Source of the DNA: Nautilia sp. PV-1
Lineage (GTDB): Bacteria > Campylobacterota > Campylobacteria > Campylobacterales > Nautiliaceae
Direction: 5' to 3'
Assembly: GCF_004006315.1 (NCBI RefSeq)
Contig: NZ_CP026530.1
Span: 1,528,501 to 1,592,500 of the forward strand
Length of the DNA: 64,000 bases
Every line of letters starts with the position of its first letter. Within the stretch, counting starts at the first letter, position 1. Position numbers and translations under genes: made by a program. Of the stretch, positions 44,648 through 54,035 are shown in pieces. The notes beneath the pieces are model-generated. The model searched no databases, was not told the DNA's origin, and saw only the letters and a list, made by a program, of their open reading frames with translations.

Positions 44648-45459
44648 TATTTAAATTCCTTGTTATAAAAATAATTAGTGGCCTCTATAAACCCTTTTAC
44701 GCTTCCGCAGTCAAATCTTTTTCCTTTAAATTTATATGCTATAACCATACCTTCTTTTGCCTGTTTAAGCAAAGCGTCCGTCAGCTGTATTTCTCCTCCT
44801 CTGCCAGGTTTGGTAATTCTTAAAAGATCAAAAATATCAGGTGTAAGTATGTATCTTCCTATTATCGCCAGATTACTTGGGGCCTTGTCAATTTCAGGCT
44901 TTTCTACCATATCGTCGACCATATAAACACCGTCTTCAATTTCTTTTCCGGCTATCACGCCGTATTTGTTAACTTCATCTTTCGGCACTTCTTCAATAGC
45001 CACAATAGTACATTTAAATTTAGTATAAAGTTTTACCATTTGCGCAAGTACATCCCCCTCGCATAAATCATCGGCTAGCACCACGGCAAACGGATTATTT
45101 CCGATTAACGGTTCTCCCGTAAGTACCGCATGTCCGAGTCCGAGCATCTCTTTTTGTCTAACGTATGTAAATGTACATTTATGTATCATCTCATTTGTTT
45201 CATGTAAAAGCTTGGCTTTGCTTGAGTCTTTTACTTTTTCTTCCAGTTCCGGAGAAAAGTCCAAATAATCTTCAATTGCTCTTTTGTTTCTTCCGGTAAC
45301 AAATCCTATTTCATTTATACCTGCATTCATACACTCCATTATTCCGTAATGAATCAGAGGTTTGTTTACAACAGGCAGCATCTCTTTTGGTACGGATTTA
45401 GTAGCAGGTAAAAATCTCGTTCCGTATCCTGCAGCCGGAAATAAAGCTTTTTTTATCAT
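44647..45459 (-). CDS. galU: UTP-glucose-1-phosphate uridylyltransferase
   Basis: GalU forms UDP-glucose for envelope polysaccharides. The nucleotidyltransferase motif FPAAGYGTRFLPATKSVPKE begins at residue 6, and the VEKP segment (DMVEKPEID) and GGEIQLTDAL are present. I choose the ATG at 45459, because GGAG lies 5 bases upstream; a TTG 3 bases earlier is the alternative. The ATG overlaps the stop of the antiporter gene by one base (TGATG), indicating translational coupling. Confidence 0.95.
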   Translation of the reverse strand: MIKKALFPAAGYGTRFLPATKSVPKEMLPVVNKPLIHYGIMECMNAGINEIGFVTGRNKRAIEDYLDFSPELEEKVKDSSKAKLLHETNEMIHKCTFTYVRQKEMLGLGHAVLTGEPLIGNNPFAVVLADDLCEGDVLAQMVKLYTKFKCTIVAIEEVPKDEVNKYGVIAGKEIEDGVYMVDDMVEKPEIDKAPSNLAIIGRYILTPDIFDLLRITKPGRGGEIQLTDALLKQAKEGMVIAYKFKGKRFDCGSVKGFIEATNYFYNKEFK

Positions 45460-47069
45460 CAATTCTCCTTTAAATCACATTTTAACGATAATTCTATTAG
45501 TTTTTGAGCCAACTCTTTGCTTTTATCGATAACATAAACGTTATGATTCGAATAAAATTCTTTTTCAACATCAGAATCCGTTAATACAATTATATTCAAA
45601 TTAGGGTTAATATCCAGTATGTTTTCGACTATCATATGCGTATGATCTTCGTTCTGGGTTGTTATAATTACCGCGCTTGCGTCTTCAATATTTAAACTTT
45701 CAAGAACTTTTTTATTCGCGGCATTTCCGAATATAACGTTATCCCCGTTTTTAAGACCTTTTTTTACTTCTTCAATCTGCTTGTCTATAGCCACATAAGG
45801 TATTCCGGCATTTGTAAGTTTTTTGGCAACTCTTTGACCAATTTTGTCATATCCGATTAAGATAATATGACCTTTAACTTCTGCTGGGGCTATTTCAAAC
45901 TCTTCAAAATCCTGCAGATCTTTGTCAAAAATATCCGCTATTTTATAAATATACCTGACAATAAACGGAGTAAGCACCATAGAAATAACCGTAGCAACAA
46001 CAAGTTTTTGTAATAGATCGTTTTCAACAAGATTATGTTTACTCATTAAAGCAAAAATTACAAAAGCAAACTCACCTATCTGGGAAAGAGTAAAAGCGGT
46101 TTTGATAGCTATACGGTTATGTTTTACAAAATATTTAAGCATTATGTAAATAACTCCGGCTTTTGCAAACATAAACGCTAACGTCATTATTAAAATTGTA
46201 AATATGTTATTTATAACGAAATGTATATTTACCATTAAACCTACAGATATAAAAAACACCCCGAGCAAAATATCTCTAAAAGGCACAAGATCGGCTTCAA
46301 TCTGATATTTATATTTTGTTTCACTCAAAATCATACCTGCCAAAAACGCCCCTAAAGAATAACTAAGCCCAAAAAAATGTGCAATTTCGGCAGCCGTTAA
46401 TACTACCAAAAGAACGGTTGCTATAAATATTTCATCAGATTTCGTTTTTGTGGCGTGCGAAATTACAAACGGAGCGATATATTTCCCGTATACCCATATA
46501 AAAGCCCCTAGCGCCGCAAATCCACCAAGCGTTTTTAAAATAAGCTGAGTTAAATCGGCATCTTTGTTTACGATAATAGATATCGCTATAAGTATTGGAA
46601 TAACCGCAATATCCTGAAAAAGAAGAATCCCAAGGGAAATACGTCCGTAAGGTTTTGCAATTTCCCTGTTTTCATTTAAAAGCTTCAAAACTATTGCGGT
46701 AGAACTTAACGCTATCGCGCTTCCGACTATAAATGCTATCCTTACATCAAGCCCTAATGCAAGCCAAAAAAACAGCCCGAAAAATCCGCTCACAAGTGTC
46801 ATTTCGGCCAGTCCAAAACCAAAAACCTCTTTTTTCATTGATTTCAGTTTATCAGGTGAAAACTCGAGCCCTATCATAAACATCAAAAAAACAATTCCCA
46901 TTTCAGCAACTATTTCAATCGTATGTTTGTCTATATCAAAAATATTGCTGACAATTATTCCGGTAAATATGTATCCTATAATAGGAGGTATTTTATATTT
47001 AGCAAAAGGAATATTAAAACTGAGTGCAATAAAAAGTAAAACAATTACAATCAACACAGGACTAACCAT
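45459..47069 (-). CDS. Kef-type K+/H+ or Na+/H+ antiporter (CPA2) with RCK domain
   Basis: This 536-residue inner-membrane protein has about 12 hydrophobic segments in residues 1-385, including the CPA2 landmark GIVFLMFMIGLEFSPDKL and the GSAIALSSTAIVLKLL segment. A cytoplasmic TrkA-N/RCK domain follows (HIILIGYDKIGQRVAKKL, about 410-525) with an intact glycine-containing nucleotide motif. Whether it carries K+, Na+ or both cannot be read. It overlaps yjbQ by 8 bases upstream and galU downstream. Confidence 0.88.
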   Translation of the reverse strand: MVSPVLIVIVLLFIALSFNIPFAKYKIPPIIGYIFTGIIVSNIFDIDKHTIEIVAEMGIVFLMFMIGLEFSPDKLKSMKKEVFGFGLAEMTLVSGFFGLFFWLALGLDVRIAFIVGSAIALSSTAIVLKLLNENREIAKPYGRISLGILLFQDIAVIPILIAISIIVNKDADLTQLILKTLGGFAALGAFIWVYGKYIAPFVISHATKTKSDEIFIATVLLVVLTAAEIAHFFGLSYSLGAFLAGMILSETKYKYQIEADLVPFRDILLGVFFISVGLMVNIHFVINNIFTILIMTLAFMFAKAGVIYIMLKYFVKHNRIAIKTAFTLSQIGEFAFVIFALMSKHNLVENDLLQKLVVATVISMVLTPFIVRYIYKIADIFDKDLQDFEEFEIAPAEVKGHIILIGYDKIGQRVAKKLTNAGIPYVAIDKQIEEVKKGLKNGDNVIFGNAANKKVLESLNIEDASAVIITTQNEDHTHMIVENILDINPNLNIIVLTDSDVEKEFYSNHNVYVIDKSKELAQKLIELSLKCDLKEN

Positions 47070-47448
47070 TAACCGCCTTAATTAATACTTTTCTCTCCCT
47101 CGGCCCGTCAAATTCAACCAAAAATATCCCCTGCCAGTCTCCTAAAACCACTTTTGCATTATCAACTATAAGAGTTAAATTACTTCTTAAAAAAGCGGCT
47201 TTTAAATGTGCTCTCGCATTTGAATGAGAATAGTCTCTGTATGGAACGACATCTTTAAGCATTCCAAGCAGATCCCTTCTTAAAGTGGCGTCGCTTTTTT
47301 CAAAAATAATTATGCTTGCAGTTGAATGAGGGCAAAAAACTGTTACTATTCCGTTTTTTACACCGCTTTTGATAACTGCTTCTTTAATATCTTCGGTAAT
47401 ATCGATTACTTCGGATTTGTAATTCGTTTTAAATGTTAATTTCTGCAT
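47062..47448 (-). CDS. YjbQ/UPF0047 family protein
   Basis: This 128-residue protein belongs to the YjbQ family, which has been reported to show thiamine-phosphate synthase side activity; the physiological role is unclear. The conserved residues are visible in VFCPHSTASIIIFE, then the SHSNARAHLKAA block and GDWQGIFLVEFDGPRERKV. Full length for the family. It overlaps both neighbours (13 bases with the pseudouridine synthase, 8 with the antiporter). Confidence 0.88.
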   Translation of the reverse strand: MQKLTFKTNYKSEVIDITEDIKEAVIKSGVKNGIVTVFCPHSTASIIIFEKSDATLRRDLLGMLKDVVPYRDYSHSNARAHLKAAFLRSNLTLIVDNAKVVLGDWQGIFLVEFDGPRERKVLIKAVNG

Positions 47449-48227
47449 TCTTTCTCCTTTTTATTTGAAATGTTTTTTTCATCCGTTTTATGTAAAAAGT
47501 CTTTTAAAAGTTTATATTCTTTTTTATCAAAATACCTGGTTTTCCCAGTCGGAAGCGCATTAAGACTCACCCATCCGTAAGAAAGCCTCTTAAGATCTAC
47601 CACTTCGCTTCCGAAATTGGCAAAAAACCTCCTAAGTTCTCTGTTTTTCCCCTCTCCAATTGCTACTTTTAGCGTAGAGTATTTAGGTGAGTTTTTAATA
47701 ATCTGTGCACTTAAAAAAGGCTTAAGAACCATCTTTTTAATATTACTCTCTTCATGCGCTCCGGCATCGCCGACCTCAACGCCTTCTTGCATGGCTTTTA
47801 TCATGTCTTCGGTAACTTCGCCTTTGATTTTCAGTTTATACACCCTAGGCAGATCCGAATTCATAAGCGCATGCGCGACTTTCGGTGAATCCGTTAATAT
47901 TAAAAGCCCTTCACTGTTAAAGTCCAGCCTTCCCACAGGTATAAAATGTCTGTATTTTTTCGGCAGAGAATCATAAATAGTTTTTCTGCCCCTGTCGTCT
48001 TTTTTTGTTACTAGTTCGCCTCTTGGTTTATTGTAAACAATACACGTATATTTGGTGCTTTTTTTAACGGGTCTGCCGTTAACGGCAACTTTGTCGCCTT
48101 CTTCAACTTCAAAGCCCGGTTCTTTAACTATCGCGCCGTTAACTTTGACACGTCCGTCAAAAATCAGCTTATCCGCTTCTCTTCTGCTGTAAGTCGTATG
48201 ATGACTTATAAATTTATTTAATCTCAC
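47436..48227 (-). CDS. Pseudouridine synthase, RsuA/RluB family
   Basis: This enzyme isomerises uridine to pseudouridine in ribosomal RNA. An N-terminal S4 RNA-binding domain (MRLNKFISHHTTYSRREADK, about 1-60) precedes the catalytic domain, which has the Asp nucleophile in VGRLDFNSEGLLILT, the YNKPRGELVTKKD block and the late EGKNRELRRFFA. 263 residues fits the family. RluB (23S) is more likely than RsuA (16S) from general resemblance, but this is not certain. GTG start with ribosome binding site AAAGGA. Confidence 0.87.
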   Translation of the reverse strand: MRLNKFISHHTTYSRREADKLIFDGRVKVNGAIVKEPGFEVEEGDKVAVNGRPVKKSTKYTCIVYNKPRGELVTKKDDRGRKTIYDSLPKKYRHFIPVGRLDFNSEGLLILTDSPKVAHALMNSDLPRVYKLKIKGEVTEDMIKAMQEGVEVGDAGAHEESNIKKMVLKPFLSAQIIKNSPKYSTLKVAIGEGKNRELRRFFANFGSEVVDLKRLSYGWVSLNALPTGKTRYFDKKEYKLLKDFLHKTDEKNISNKKEKECRN

Positions 48228-48294
48228 TTTTTTCCTTTATTTCTATTCATAAATCTTTTTCCATCCCTTTATCCTCTTTTCCTTCTCTCTTCCT

Positions 48295-48346
48295 CTTCAC
48301 CACTTATCCACTTCACCACTTACCTACTTCACAACTTATCCGCTTA
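48295..48346 (-). repeat. Octamer tandem repeat downstream of kpsF
   Basis: Six units such as GATAAGTT, GTGAAGTA, GGTAAGTG, GTGAAGTG and GATAAGTG read on the minus strand. It starts directly after the kpsF stop codon. This is the longest array of the family in the window. Confidence 0.8.
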
Positions 48347-49291
48347 TTATTTAATTCCCGCTTCCACCAAATCGTGAATGTGTATAACCCCGGCTATTTT
48401 TCCATTTTCATCAGTTACCGGTAAAAACTGTATTTTATTGTCTTCCATGTATTTTAACGCATCCGCGGCCAAAACTTCTTTATTGATTGTTTTTGGATTG
48501 TGGGTCGCAAAATTTATAGCTTTTTCTTTTAAATCAAACTTTTCGCTCATCATAGCTCTTCTTAAGTCCCCGTCGCTTAAAATAGCTTTTACTTTATCGT
48601 TATCTACAAACAAAACATGCCCGAGTTTTCCTTCGGTCATTTTAATAATAGCTTCTTGAAGCGTATCGTTTTCATCAGCAACAGGGAATTCTTTTTTCAT
48701 CAAATCCTTAACTTTTACAAAGAGTTTTTTACCAAGACTCCCTCCCGGATGAAACGAAGCGAAATCTTCTTTTGTAAAGTTTCTTTTTTTCATAAGGCAT
48801 ACGGCAAGCGCGTCACCCATAGCAAGAGTAAGTGTTGTGGAGCTTGTAGGAGCTATATTCAAAGGACAGGCTTCTTTATTTACGTGAATATTTAAAACAA
48901 CATCGGCATACCTTGCAAGCGTAGAATCCTCTCTTCCGGTCATGGCTATTAAAGGCACTTCGAATCTTTTAATATGAGGCAAAATTTTTATAAGCTCTTC
49001 GCTTTCACCCGAATAGCTGATAGCAAGTACCGAATCGTCTTTGGTAATCATACCAAGATCGCCGTGCAAAGCTTCAGTTGGATGTAAAAAGAAACTAGGA
49101 GTCCCCGTACTCGCCAGTGTGGCAGCAATTTTAGAACCTATAAGCCCGGATTTACCTACTCCCGTTACGATTAGTTTGCCTTTAGTATTATATGCGATTT
49201 CTACAGCTTTTTCTATTCCCTCAACAGTTGCGTTTAAAAGTTCGTTTGCTTCTATTTCAAGCACTTCTCTTGCTATTTTTTTAAAATCCAC
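48347..49291 (-). CDS. kdsD: Arabinose-5-phosphate isomerase (KdsD/KpsF)
   Basis: Converts ribulose-5-phosphate to arabinose-5-phosphate for Kdo synthesis. An SIS domain (GVGKSGLIGSKIAATLASTG, about 42-61, with SYSGESEELIKILP) is followed by two CBS domains (about 205-314). 314 residues is typical. GTG start, 5 bases after AAGGAAA. A TATAAT box is at 49312-49317. It is transcribed away from acnB. Confidence 0.93.
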   Translation of the reverse strand: MDFKKIAREVLEIEANELLNATVEGIEKAVEIAYNTKGKLIVTGVGKSGLIGSKIAATLASTGTPSFFLHPTEALHGDLGMITKDDSVLAISYSGESEELIKILPHIKRFEVPLIAMTGREDSTLARYADVVLNIHVNKEACPLNIAPTSSTTLTLAMGDALAVCLMKKRNFTKEDFASFHPGGSLGKKLFVKVKDLMKKEFPVADENDTLQEAIIKMTEGKLGHVLFVDNDKVKAILSDGDLRRAMMSEKFDLKEKAINFATHNPKTINKEVLAADALKYMEDNKIQFLPVTDENGKIAGVIHIHDLVEAGIK

Positions 49292-49311
49292 CTGTTTCCT
49301 TTTTAATTAAA

Positions 49312-49317
49312 ATTATA
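49312..49317 (-). promoter_or_regulatory. Candidate -10 box for kdsD/kpsF
   Basis: TATAAT on the minus strand, 20 bases upstream of the GTG start. Confidence 0.45.
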
Positions 49318-49396
49318 TCAAAAAAACGGTGTTACTTTTTCACACATATGTTTAAATAAAATATTTTAAACTGTAACTATTTGTAAAAATAAGCGT

Positions 49397-49402
49397 TATA
49401 AT
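49397..49402 (+). promoter_or_regulatory. Candidate -10 box for acnB
   Basis: TATAAT, 20 bases upstream of the acnB ATG; ribosome binding site AAGGA at 49413-49417. Confidence 0.5.
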
Positions 49403-49422
49403 TCAAACAAAAAAGGATTCTC

Positions 49423-52017
49423 ATGAGTTTCATTGAAGAATACAAAAAACATACTGAAGAGAGAGCAAAACTTGGAATTCCTCCACTGCCTTTAACTGCA
49501 GAGCAGACTGCGGAACTCGTTGAACTTTTAAAACAGGTTCCTATTGTTGAAGAAGAATATTTAATGGACCTTTTCTTAAATCACATCAACCCGGGTGTTG
49601 ACGACGCGGCATACGTAAAAGCGGCATTTTTAAATGATATAGTTCAGGGCAAAACTTCATCTCCTGTTATTTCTAAAAAAAGAGCTGTTGAAATCCTGGG
49701 AACCATGCTTGGAGGATATAATGTCAAACCTCTAATCGATGCACTGAGCCACGAAGATGAAGAAGTGGCAAAGACCGCTGCAAACCAGCTTAAAAACACT
49801 CTGCTTGTTTACGACGCATTCCACGATGTTGAAGATTTGGCTAAAGCCGGAAACAAATACGCAAAAGAAGTACTTGAAAGCTGGGCAAACGCTGAATGGT
49901 TTACTACTAAACCGAAACTTCCTGAAAGCATTAAAGCGGTAGTATTTAAAGTACCTGGAGAAACAAACACAGACGACCTTTCACCTGCCAGCGAAGCGTT
50001 TACTAGAAGTGATATTCCTCTTCACGCAACATCAATGCTAAAAGCTAAAATGCCTAACGCTCTTGAAACTATCGAAGAGCTTAAAAAAACAGGCCATCCT
50101 GTAGCATTCGTAGGTGACGTTGTAGGTACCGGAAGTTCAAGAAAATCTGCAGCAAACTCTGTAATCTGGCACATCGGTGAAGAAATCCCTTACGTTCCGA
50201 ACAAAAAAAGAGGCGGTATCGTAATCGGCGGTGTTATCGCACCTATTTTCTTCAACACGTGTGAAGATGCGGGAGCGCTTCCAATCGAAGCACCTGTTGA
50301 AAACCTTGAAACAGGCGATGTTATCGAAATCAGACCGTATGAAGGCAAAATCCTTAAAAACGGTGAAGTTGTTAGTGAATTTAAACTTAAACCAAACACT
50401 CTACCTGATGAAGTACAAGCAGGCGGTAGGGTTCCGCTAATCATCGGTAAAAACCTGACTAAAAAAGCAAGAGAATCACTTGGTTTAAATCCTGATACAG
50501 ATATTTTCACAAAACCAGAACAGCCGGAAGACAAAAAAGGTGTAGGTTATACGCTTGCTCAAAAAATCATCGGTAAAGCATGCGGAATGGAAGGCGTTAG
50601 ACCGGGTATGTATGTTGAACCTACATGTGCGACAGTAGGTAGCCAGGATACTACAGGCGCAATGACAAGAGACGAAATCAAAGAGCTTGCGGCACTTGGA
50701 TTTAATGCAGACCTAGTAATGCAGAGTTTCTGTCACACAGCAGCTTATCCAAAACCTGCGGATATCAAACTGCACCACACTCTTCCTGCGTTTATTACAA
50801 GCAGAGGCGGTGTTGCACTAAGACCGGGAGACGGTGTTATCCACTCATGGCTTAATAGAATGATTCTTCCTGATACATTAGGAACAGGTGGGGACTCACA
50901 TACAAGATTCCCTATGGGTATTTCATTCCCTGCAGGTTCAGGGCTAGTGGCGTTTGCCGCTGTTACAGGAAGTATGCCTCTGAATGTTCCTGAAAGCGTT
51001 CTTGTAAGATTCAAAGGTGAACTTCAGCCTGGTATCACTCTAAGAGACCTTGTTAACGCAATTCCATACTTTGCAATCAAACAAGGGCTTCTAACGGTTG
51101 AAAAGAAAAACAAAAAGAACGTATTCAACGGTAGAATCCTTGAAATTGAAGGTGACATCATCAGAAACCTTACAATCGAGCAAGCATTCGAACTTGCCGA
51201 CGCTAGTGCTGAGAGAAGTGCGGCTGCATGTACTGTAGACGTAAGTGAAGATCAGGTTGCTGAGTACCTAAAATCAAACATCAAACTTCTTGAAGCTATG
51301 ATTGAAGCCGGATATGAAGATAAAAGAACAATCCAAAGAAGAATTGACAAAATGAAAGAATGGTTAGATAACCCAACTCTTCTAAGAGCGGACAAAGACG
51401 CAGAATATGCGGCTGTTATCGAAATCGACCTTAATGAAATCAAAGAACCGATCGTTGCGTGTCCGAACGATCCGGATGACGTTGCAACAATTTCTGAAGT
51501 ACTTGCAGACAGCAACAGACCTCACAAAATCGACGAAGTATTTATCGGAAGCTGTATGACAAACATCGGTCACTACAGAGCTGCAGGTGAAATCCTGCAA
51601 GGTGAAGGTCAGGTGCCTACAAGACTTTGGATCGCACCTCCTACAAAAATGGATAAAGAACAGCTGACAGAAGAAGGATATTACTCAATCTTCGGTCAGG
51701 CGGGTGCAAGAATCGAAATCCCTGGATGTTCATTATGTATGGGTAACCAGGCTAGAGTTGCGGATAACGCAAACGTATTCTCAACATCAACAAGAAACTT
51801 TGATAATAGACTCGGAAAAGGTGCAAAAGTTTACCTCGGAAGTGCTGAGCTTGCAGCGGTAACAGCAATGCTTGGAAGAATTCCTACTAAAGAAGAATAC
51901 CTTGAAATCGTAGAGAAAAAACTTGCAGGTAAAGAAGATAAAGTTTACAAATACCTATACTTCCATCAAATGCCGGAAGATTACGTAAGAAAAATGCTAA
52001 GCTTAACGCTTCAGTAA
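49423..52017 (+). CDS. acnB: Aconitate hydratase B
   Basis: Interconverts citrate and isocitrate, in either the oxidative or the reductive TCA direction. 864 residues matches E. coli AcnB, including the domain order HEAT-like, swivel ([15 protein letters not shown]) and catalytic domains. The three 4Fe-4S cysteines lie at 711 (IGSCMTN), 769 and 772 (GCSLCMGN), as expected. The gene stands alone with its own promoter. Confidence 0.97.
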   Translation: MSFIEEYKKHTEERAKLGIPPLPLTAEQTAELVELLKQVPIVEEEYLMDLFLNHINPGVDDAAYVKAAFLNDIVQGKTSSPVISKKRAVEILGTMLGGYNVKPLIDALSHEDEEVAKTAANQLKNTLLVYDAFHDVEDLAKAGNKYAKEVLESWANAEWFTTKPKLPESIKAVVFKVPGETNTDDLSPASEAFTRSDIPLHATSMLKAKMPNALETIEELKKTGHPVAFVGDVVGTGSSRKSAANSVIWHIGEEIPYVPNKKRGGIVIGGVIAPIFFNTCEDAGALPIEAPVENLETGDVIEIRPYEGKILKNGEVVSEFKLKPNTLPDEVQAGGRVPLIIGKNLTKKARESLGLNPDTDIFTKPEQPEDKKGVGYTLAQKIIGKACGMEGVRPGMYVEPTCATVGSQDTTGAMTRDEIKELAALGFNADLVMQSFCHTAAYPKPADIKLHHTLPAFITSRGGVALRPGDGVIHSWLNRMILPDTLGTGGDSHTRFPMGISFPAGSGLVAFAAVTGSMPLNVPESVLVRFKGELQPGITLRDLVNAIPYFAIKQGLLTVEKKNKKNVFNGRILEIEGDIIRNLTIEQAFELADASAERSAAACTVDVSEDQVAEYLKSNIKLLEAMIEAGYEDKRTIQRRIDKMKEWLDNPTLLRADKDAEYAAVIEIDLNEIKEPIVACPNDPDDVATISEVLADSNRPHKIDEVFIGSCMTNIGHYRAAGEILQGEGQVPTRLWIAPPTKMDKEQLTEEGYYSIFGQAGARIEIPGCSLCMGNQARVADNANVFSTSTRNFDNRLGKGAKVYLGSAELAAVTAMLGRIPTKEEYLEIVEKKLAGKEDKVYKYLYFHQMPEDYVRKMLSLTLQ

Positions 52018-52133
52018 TTTCTCTTCCTTTTTTTATTTATGATATCAATCCAATATGTAATGTTTAGCAAATTATCCAGTAAAGTGACAGACACCTAAAC
52101 AAGTTGTATTAAACTGATAATTAATTATTTATT
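52018..52133. other. Intergenic region acnB / psiE-like
   Basis: This 116-base convergent gap contains the GTGACAGACACC motif and one copy of an 18-base imperfect direct repeat (52051-52068) whose partner lies in the 3' end of the next gene (52159-52176). No terminator hairpin was seen. Confidence 0.5.
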
Positions 52134-52176
52134 TTACGAAGTTTTAATCTCATTATCGCAATATGTAACATTTAGC
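52051..52176 (+). repeat. 18-base imperfect direct repeat, two copies 108 bp apart
   Basis: CAATATGTAATGTTTAGC (52051-52068) and CAATATGTAACATTTAGC (52159-52176), two mismatches. The second copy encodes part of the C-terminus of the psiE-like protein; the 11-mer at 52084 lies between the copies. Confidence 0.55.
52084..52094 (+). repeat. GTGACAGACAC motif, copy 2
   Basis: Exact 11-base match, in inverted orientation, to 62739-62749; a one-base variant is at 36740-36750. All three are intergenic. Confidence 0.55.
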
Positions 52177-52484
52177 GCCAAATACCTGAAAAAGAAAAAT
52201 AAACCAATAAGTCCTACATATACCAATATAATTTTTAACGCCTTGTGAGTTGTAGTAGCGATAAGAAGTTCTCTGATAAAAAATATAATTGAAGCATCCA
52301 CCATAAAGCGTATTTTAATCCTCTGTTTTTTAAAAAACACAAAAAGCATCTGCATAACTTCTATAATAACCATAAGTTCAAGTATTAAAGCCAGCACATC
52401 ATAAAAATCCAGTTTAAATACAAAAATAAATCCAAATACAATAAAAGCCGAAATTATTTCAAAATATTCTTTAATTATTTTCAT
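52134..52484 (-). CDS. PsiE-like small membrane protein
   Basis: This 116-residue protein has four hydrophobic segments (about 8-28, 30-50, 64-78, 84-104), with the family-like pattern FYDVLALILELMVIIEVMQM and FIRELLIA. It resembles the phosphate-starvation-inducible PsiE family; no biochemical function is known for the group. It is probably the last gene after DUF445. A perfect 6-bp stem with a 3-base loop (52489-52503) covers its ribosome binding site and could modulate translation. Confidence 0.7.
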   Translation of the reverse strand: MKIIKEYFEIISAFIVFGFIFVFKLDFYDVLALILELMVIIEVMQMLFVFFKKQRIKIRFMVDASIIFFIRELLIATTTHKALKIILVYVGLIGLFFFFRYLALNVTYCDNEIKTS

Positions 52485-52488
52485 AAAC

Positions 52489-52503
52489 TCCCTTTTTAAG
52501 GGA
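52489..52503 (-). promoter_or_regulatory. Hairpin over the psiE-like ribosome binding site
   Basis: TCCCTT and AAGGGA pair around a 3-base loop, 5 bases before the ATG. One arm contains the AAGGGAG Shine-Dalgarno. There is no T-tract, so a terminator is less likely. Confidence 0.4.
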
Positions 52504-52520
52504 ATTATGACTAATAATTA

Positions 52521-53240
52521 TTACATATTAGTAACAACAAAATATTGAATAAAACCTATTATGGCACCTAATGCGGCTCCTGCAAAATTAATAAAACTAA
52601 AATGTTTTTTCATTAATGAAAAAAGCATATCTTCAAGCGTTTTTTCATCAAAAGAAGCAACTCTTTCCTCTACAATTTTATCTATATTGGCTTTAATAAA
52701 TATTTTAGGAACTTCTTTTTCCAAAAATTCAAAAATTTCATCCCTAATTATATTTTTTGCTTTTTTAGTATCTATAATAGAGTCTATTCGAACATGAAAG
52801 TTAACACTTTCAAAAACTGATTTAATCATATTTCCGCTTACAAAACTTGCAAACATTGGAAACTTTTCGGCAACAAATTTTTCTATAAATGAAGAAAGCT
52901 TTTCTATTATTTCTTCTTTTGCCATAAATTCGGTTATATTTTTTGCAAAAATCAAATCAAGTTTTTCATCTATAAAATGTTTTATTTCACTTTTAACTTC
53001 TTCGTTTTGAAGAATTTTTTTTATTTCTTCCTCACTTAAAATATATTCTTTTACCATGCTTCCGACTTTTTTAGCCAAAGCTTTTTTTTCTCTTGGAATA
53101 ACCCCTTGAGGGAAAACGGTAATACTGCCAAATTTTAACGGTTTATAAGGTCTGAACAGAAGCTTTATAGCAACATAATTTGTTACATATCCTATTATAG
53201 CCCCTATAGTAACGCTGCTTGCAAGCAATCCCGCATTCAT
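52521..53240 (-). CDS. DUF445 family membrane protein
   Basis: This 239-residue protein has a hydrophobic helix at each end (about 5-22, ASSVTIGAIIGYVTNYVAIK; and about 217-237) and a long charged helical centre, the layout of the DUF445/YheB-like family. The N-terminal YVTNYVAIKLLFRPYKP block is typical. Function unknown. Its ATG overlaps the stop of the Spx/ArsC-like gene by 4 bases. Confidence 0.82.
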   Translation of the reverse strand: MNAGLLASSVTIGAIIGYVTNYVAIKLLFRPYKPLKFGSITVFPQGVIPREKKALAKKVGSMVKEYILSEEEIKKILQNEEVKSEIKHFIDEKLDLIFAKNITEFMAKEEIIEKLSSFIEKFVAEKFPMFASFVSGNMIKSVFESVNFHVRIDSIIDTKKAKNIIRDEIFEFLEKEVPKIFIKANIDKIVEERVASFDEKTLEDMLFSLMKKHFSFINFAGAALGAIIGFIQYFVVTNM

Positions 53241-53578
53241 GCGAATATTTCCTTATATTTATCTTCATCAAACCCTACAACAACATCTCCGCTATCTTGC
53301 TCAACTACCGGTCTTTTGATAAGCAGATTTTCCTTGCAAAGCCACTCTCTTTTACCTTTATCGTCAAGATTTAATTCTTTAAGTTTTAATGTTCTGTATT
53401 TTGTCCCTCTGCTGTTAAACAAAACGTCAATTCCGACTTTATTGATCCATTCATCAATTTTTTCACACCCTACAGGCTCTTTTTTAAAATCGTGAAATTC
53501 ATATTCAATTCCTTGATCTTTAAAAAATTTAAGCGCCTTTTTTACACTCCCGCATGTTTTTATTCCGTATACTTTCAT
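53237..53578 (-). CDS. Spx/ArsC-like thioredoxin-fold protein
   Basis: This 113-residue ArsC-family protein carries a single N-terminal Cys in IKTCGSVKKAL, the position of the first active-site Cys of ArsC; the Spx-type CxxC is not present (CGSV). FHDFKKEP and the late LLIKRPVV segment are family signatures. It could be a glutathione- or thioredoxin-linked reductase or a regulator; the choice is open. The ATG overlaps the stop of the rhodanese gene. Confidence 0.85.
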   Translation of the reverse strand: MKVYGIKTCGSVKKALKFFKDQGIEYEFHDFKKEPVGCEKIDEWINKVGIDVLFNSRGTKYRTLKLKELNLDDKGKREWLCKENLLIKRPVVEQDSGDVVVGFDEDKYKEIFA

Positions 53579-53946
53579 TCAGTCTCCTTAACAGGTTTAA
53601 TATTCATTACTTCCGTCAAATAAAAAAAACCTCCTCTAAGTTCTACAGCATCAACACCTATTTGTTTAAGAATTTCCAAAGCCTCATTTATATAAACACC
53701 TCTTAAATCCATAACACCGTATTTCTTATTCTTATCCAGTTTCATTGCAGATTCGGTAAATCCGGGATGAAAAGGTATATTTATAGAATTAGGCATTTTA
53801 CCGTATTGTTCAATCTCATCTTCATCTCTTATATCTAAAATTATTATTTCCTCTAACAGTTCGTAAGTAGGAAAAGCATCCGCTCTGGGCTCTCTTTTTT
53901 CTTCCCCCAGTTTAAGTTTTCTTCCTTTCACAAAAAAATCGAACAA
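53575..53946 (-). CDS. Rhodanese-like domain protein lacking the active-site Cys
   Basis: This 123-residue protein has a single rhodanese fold (LDIRDEDEIEQYGKMPNSIN and the late GGFFYLTE). The loop that would carry the catalytic Cys reads YGVMDLRGVYINEA, with no Cys, so sulfur transfer is not expected. The start is probably TTG after AAGGAT. It leads a three-gene overlapping set with the Spx/ArsC-like gene and DUF445. Confidence 0.78.
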   Translation of the reverse strand: MFDFFVKGRKLKLGEEKREPRADAFPTYELLEEIIILDIRDEDEIEQYGKMPNSINIPFHPGFTESAMKLDKNKKYGVMDLRGVYINEALEILKQIGVDAVELRGGFFYLTEVMNIKPVKETE

Positions 53947-54035
53947 ATTTTATCCTTTTTTAGATTTTTTGGAATATTATCATATTTTTATAAAGCAATT
54001 CGTATATATTTTACACTTTTATTGTAAATTTTATA

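Noticed and set aside
44640..44660. glmS ribozyme or leader riboswitch
   Set aside because: The glmS ATG overlaps the galU stop, leaving no leader.
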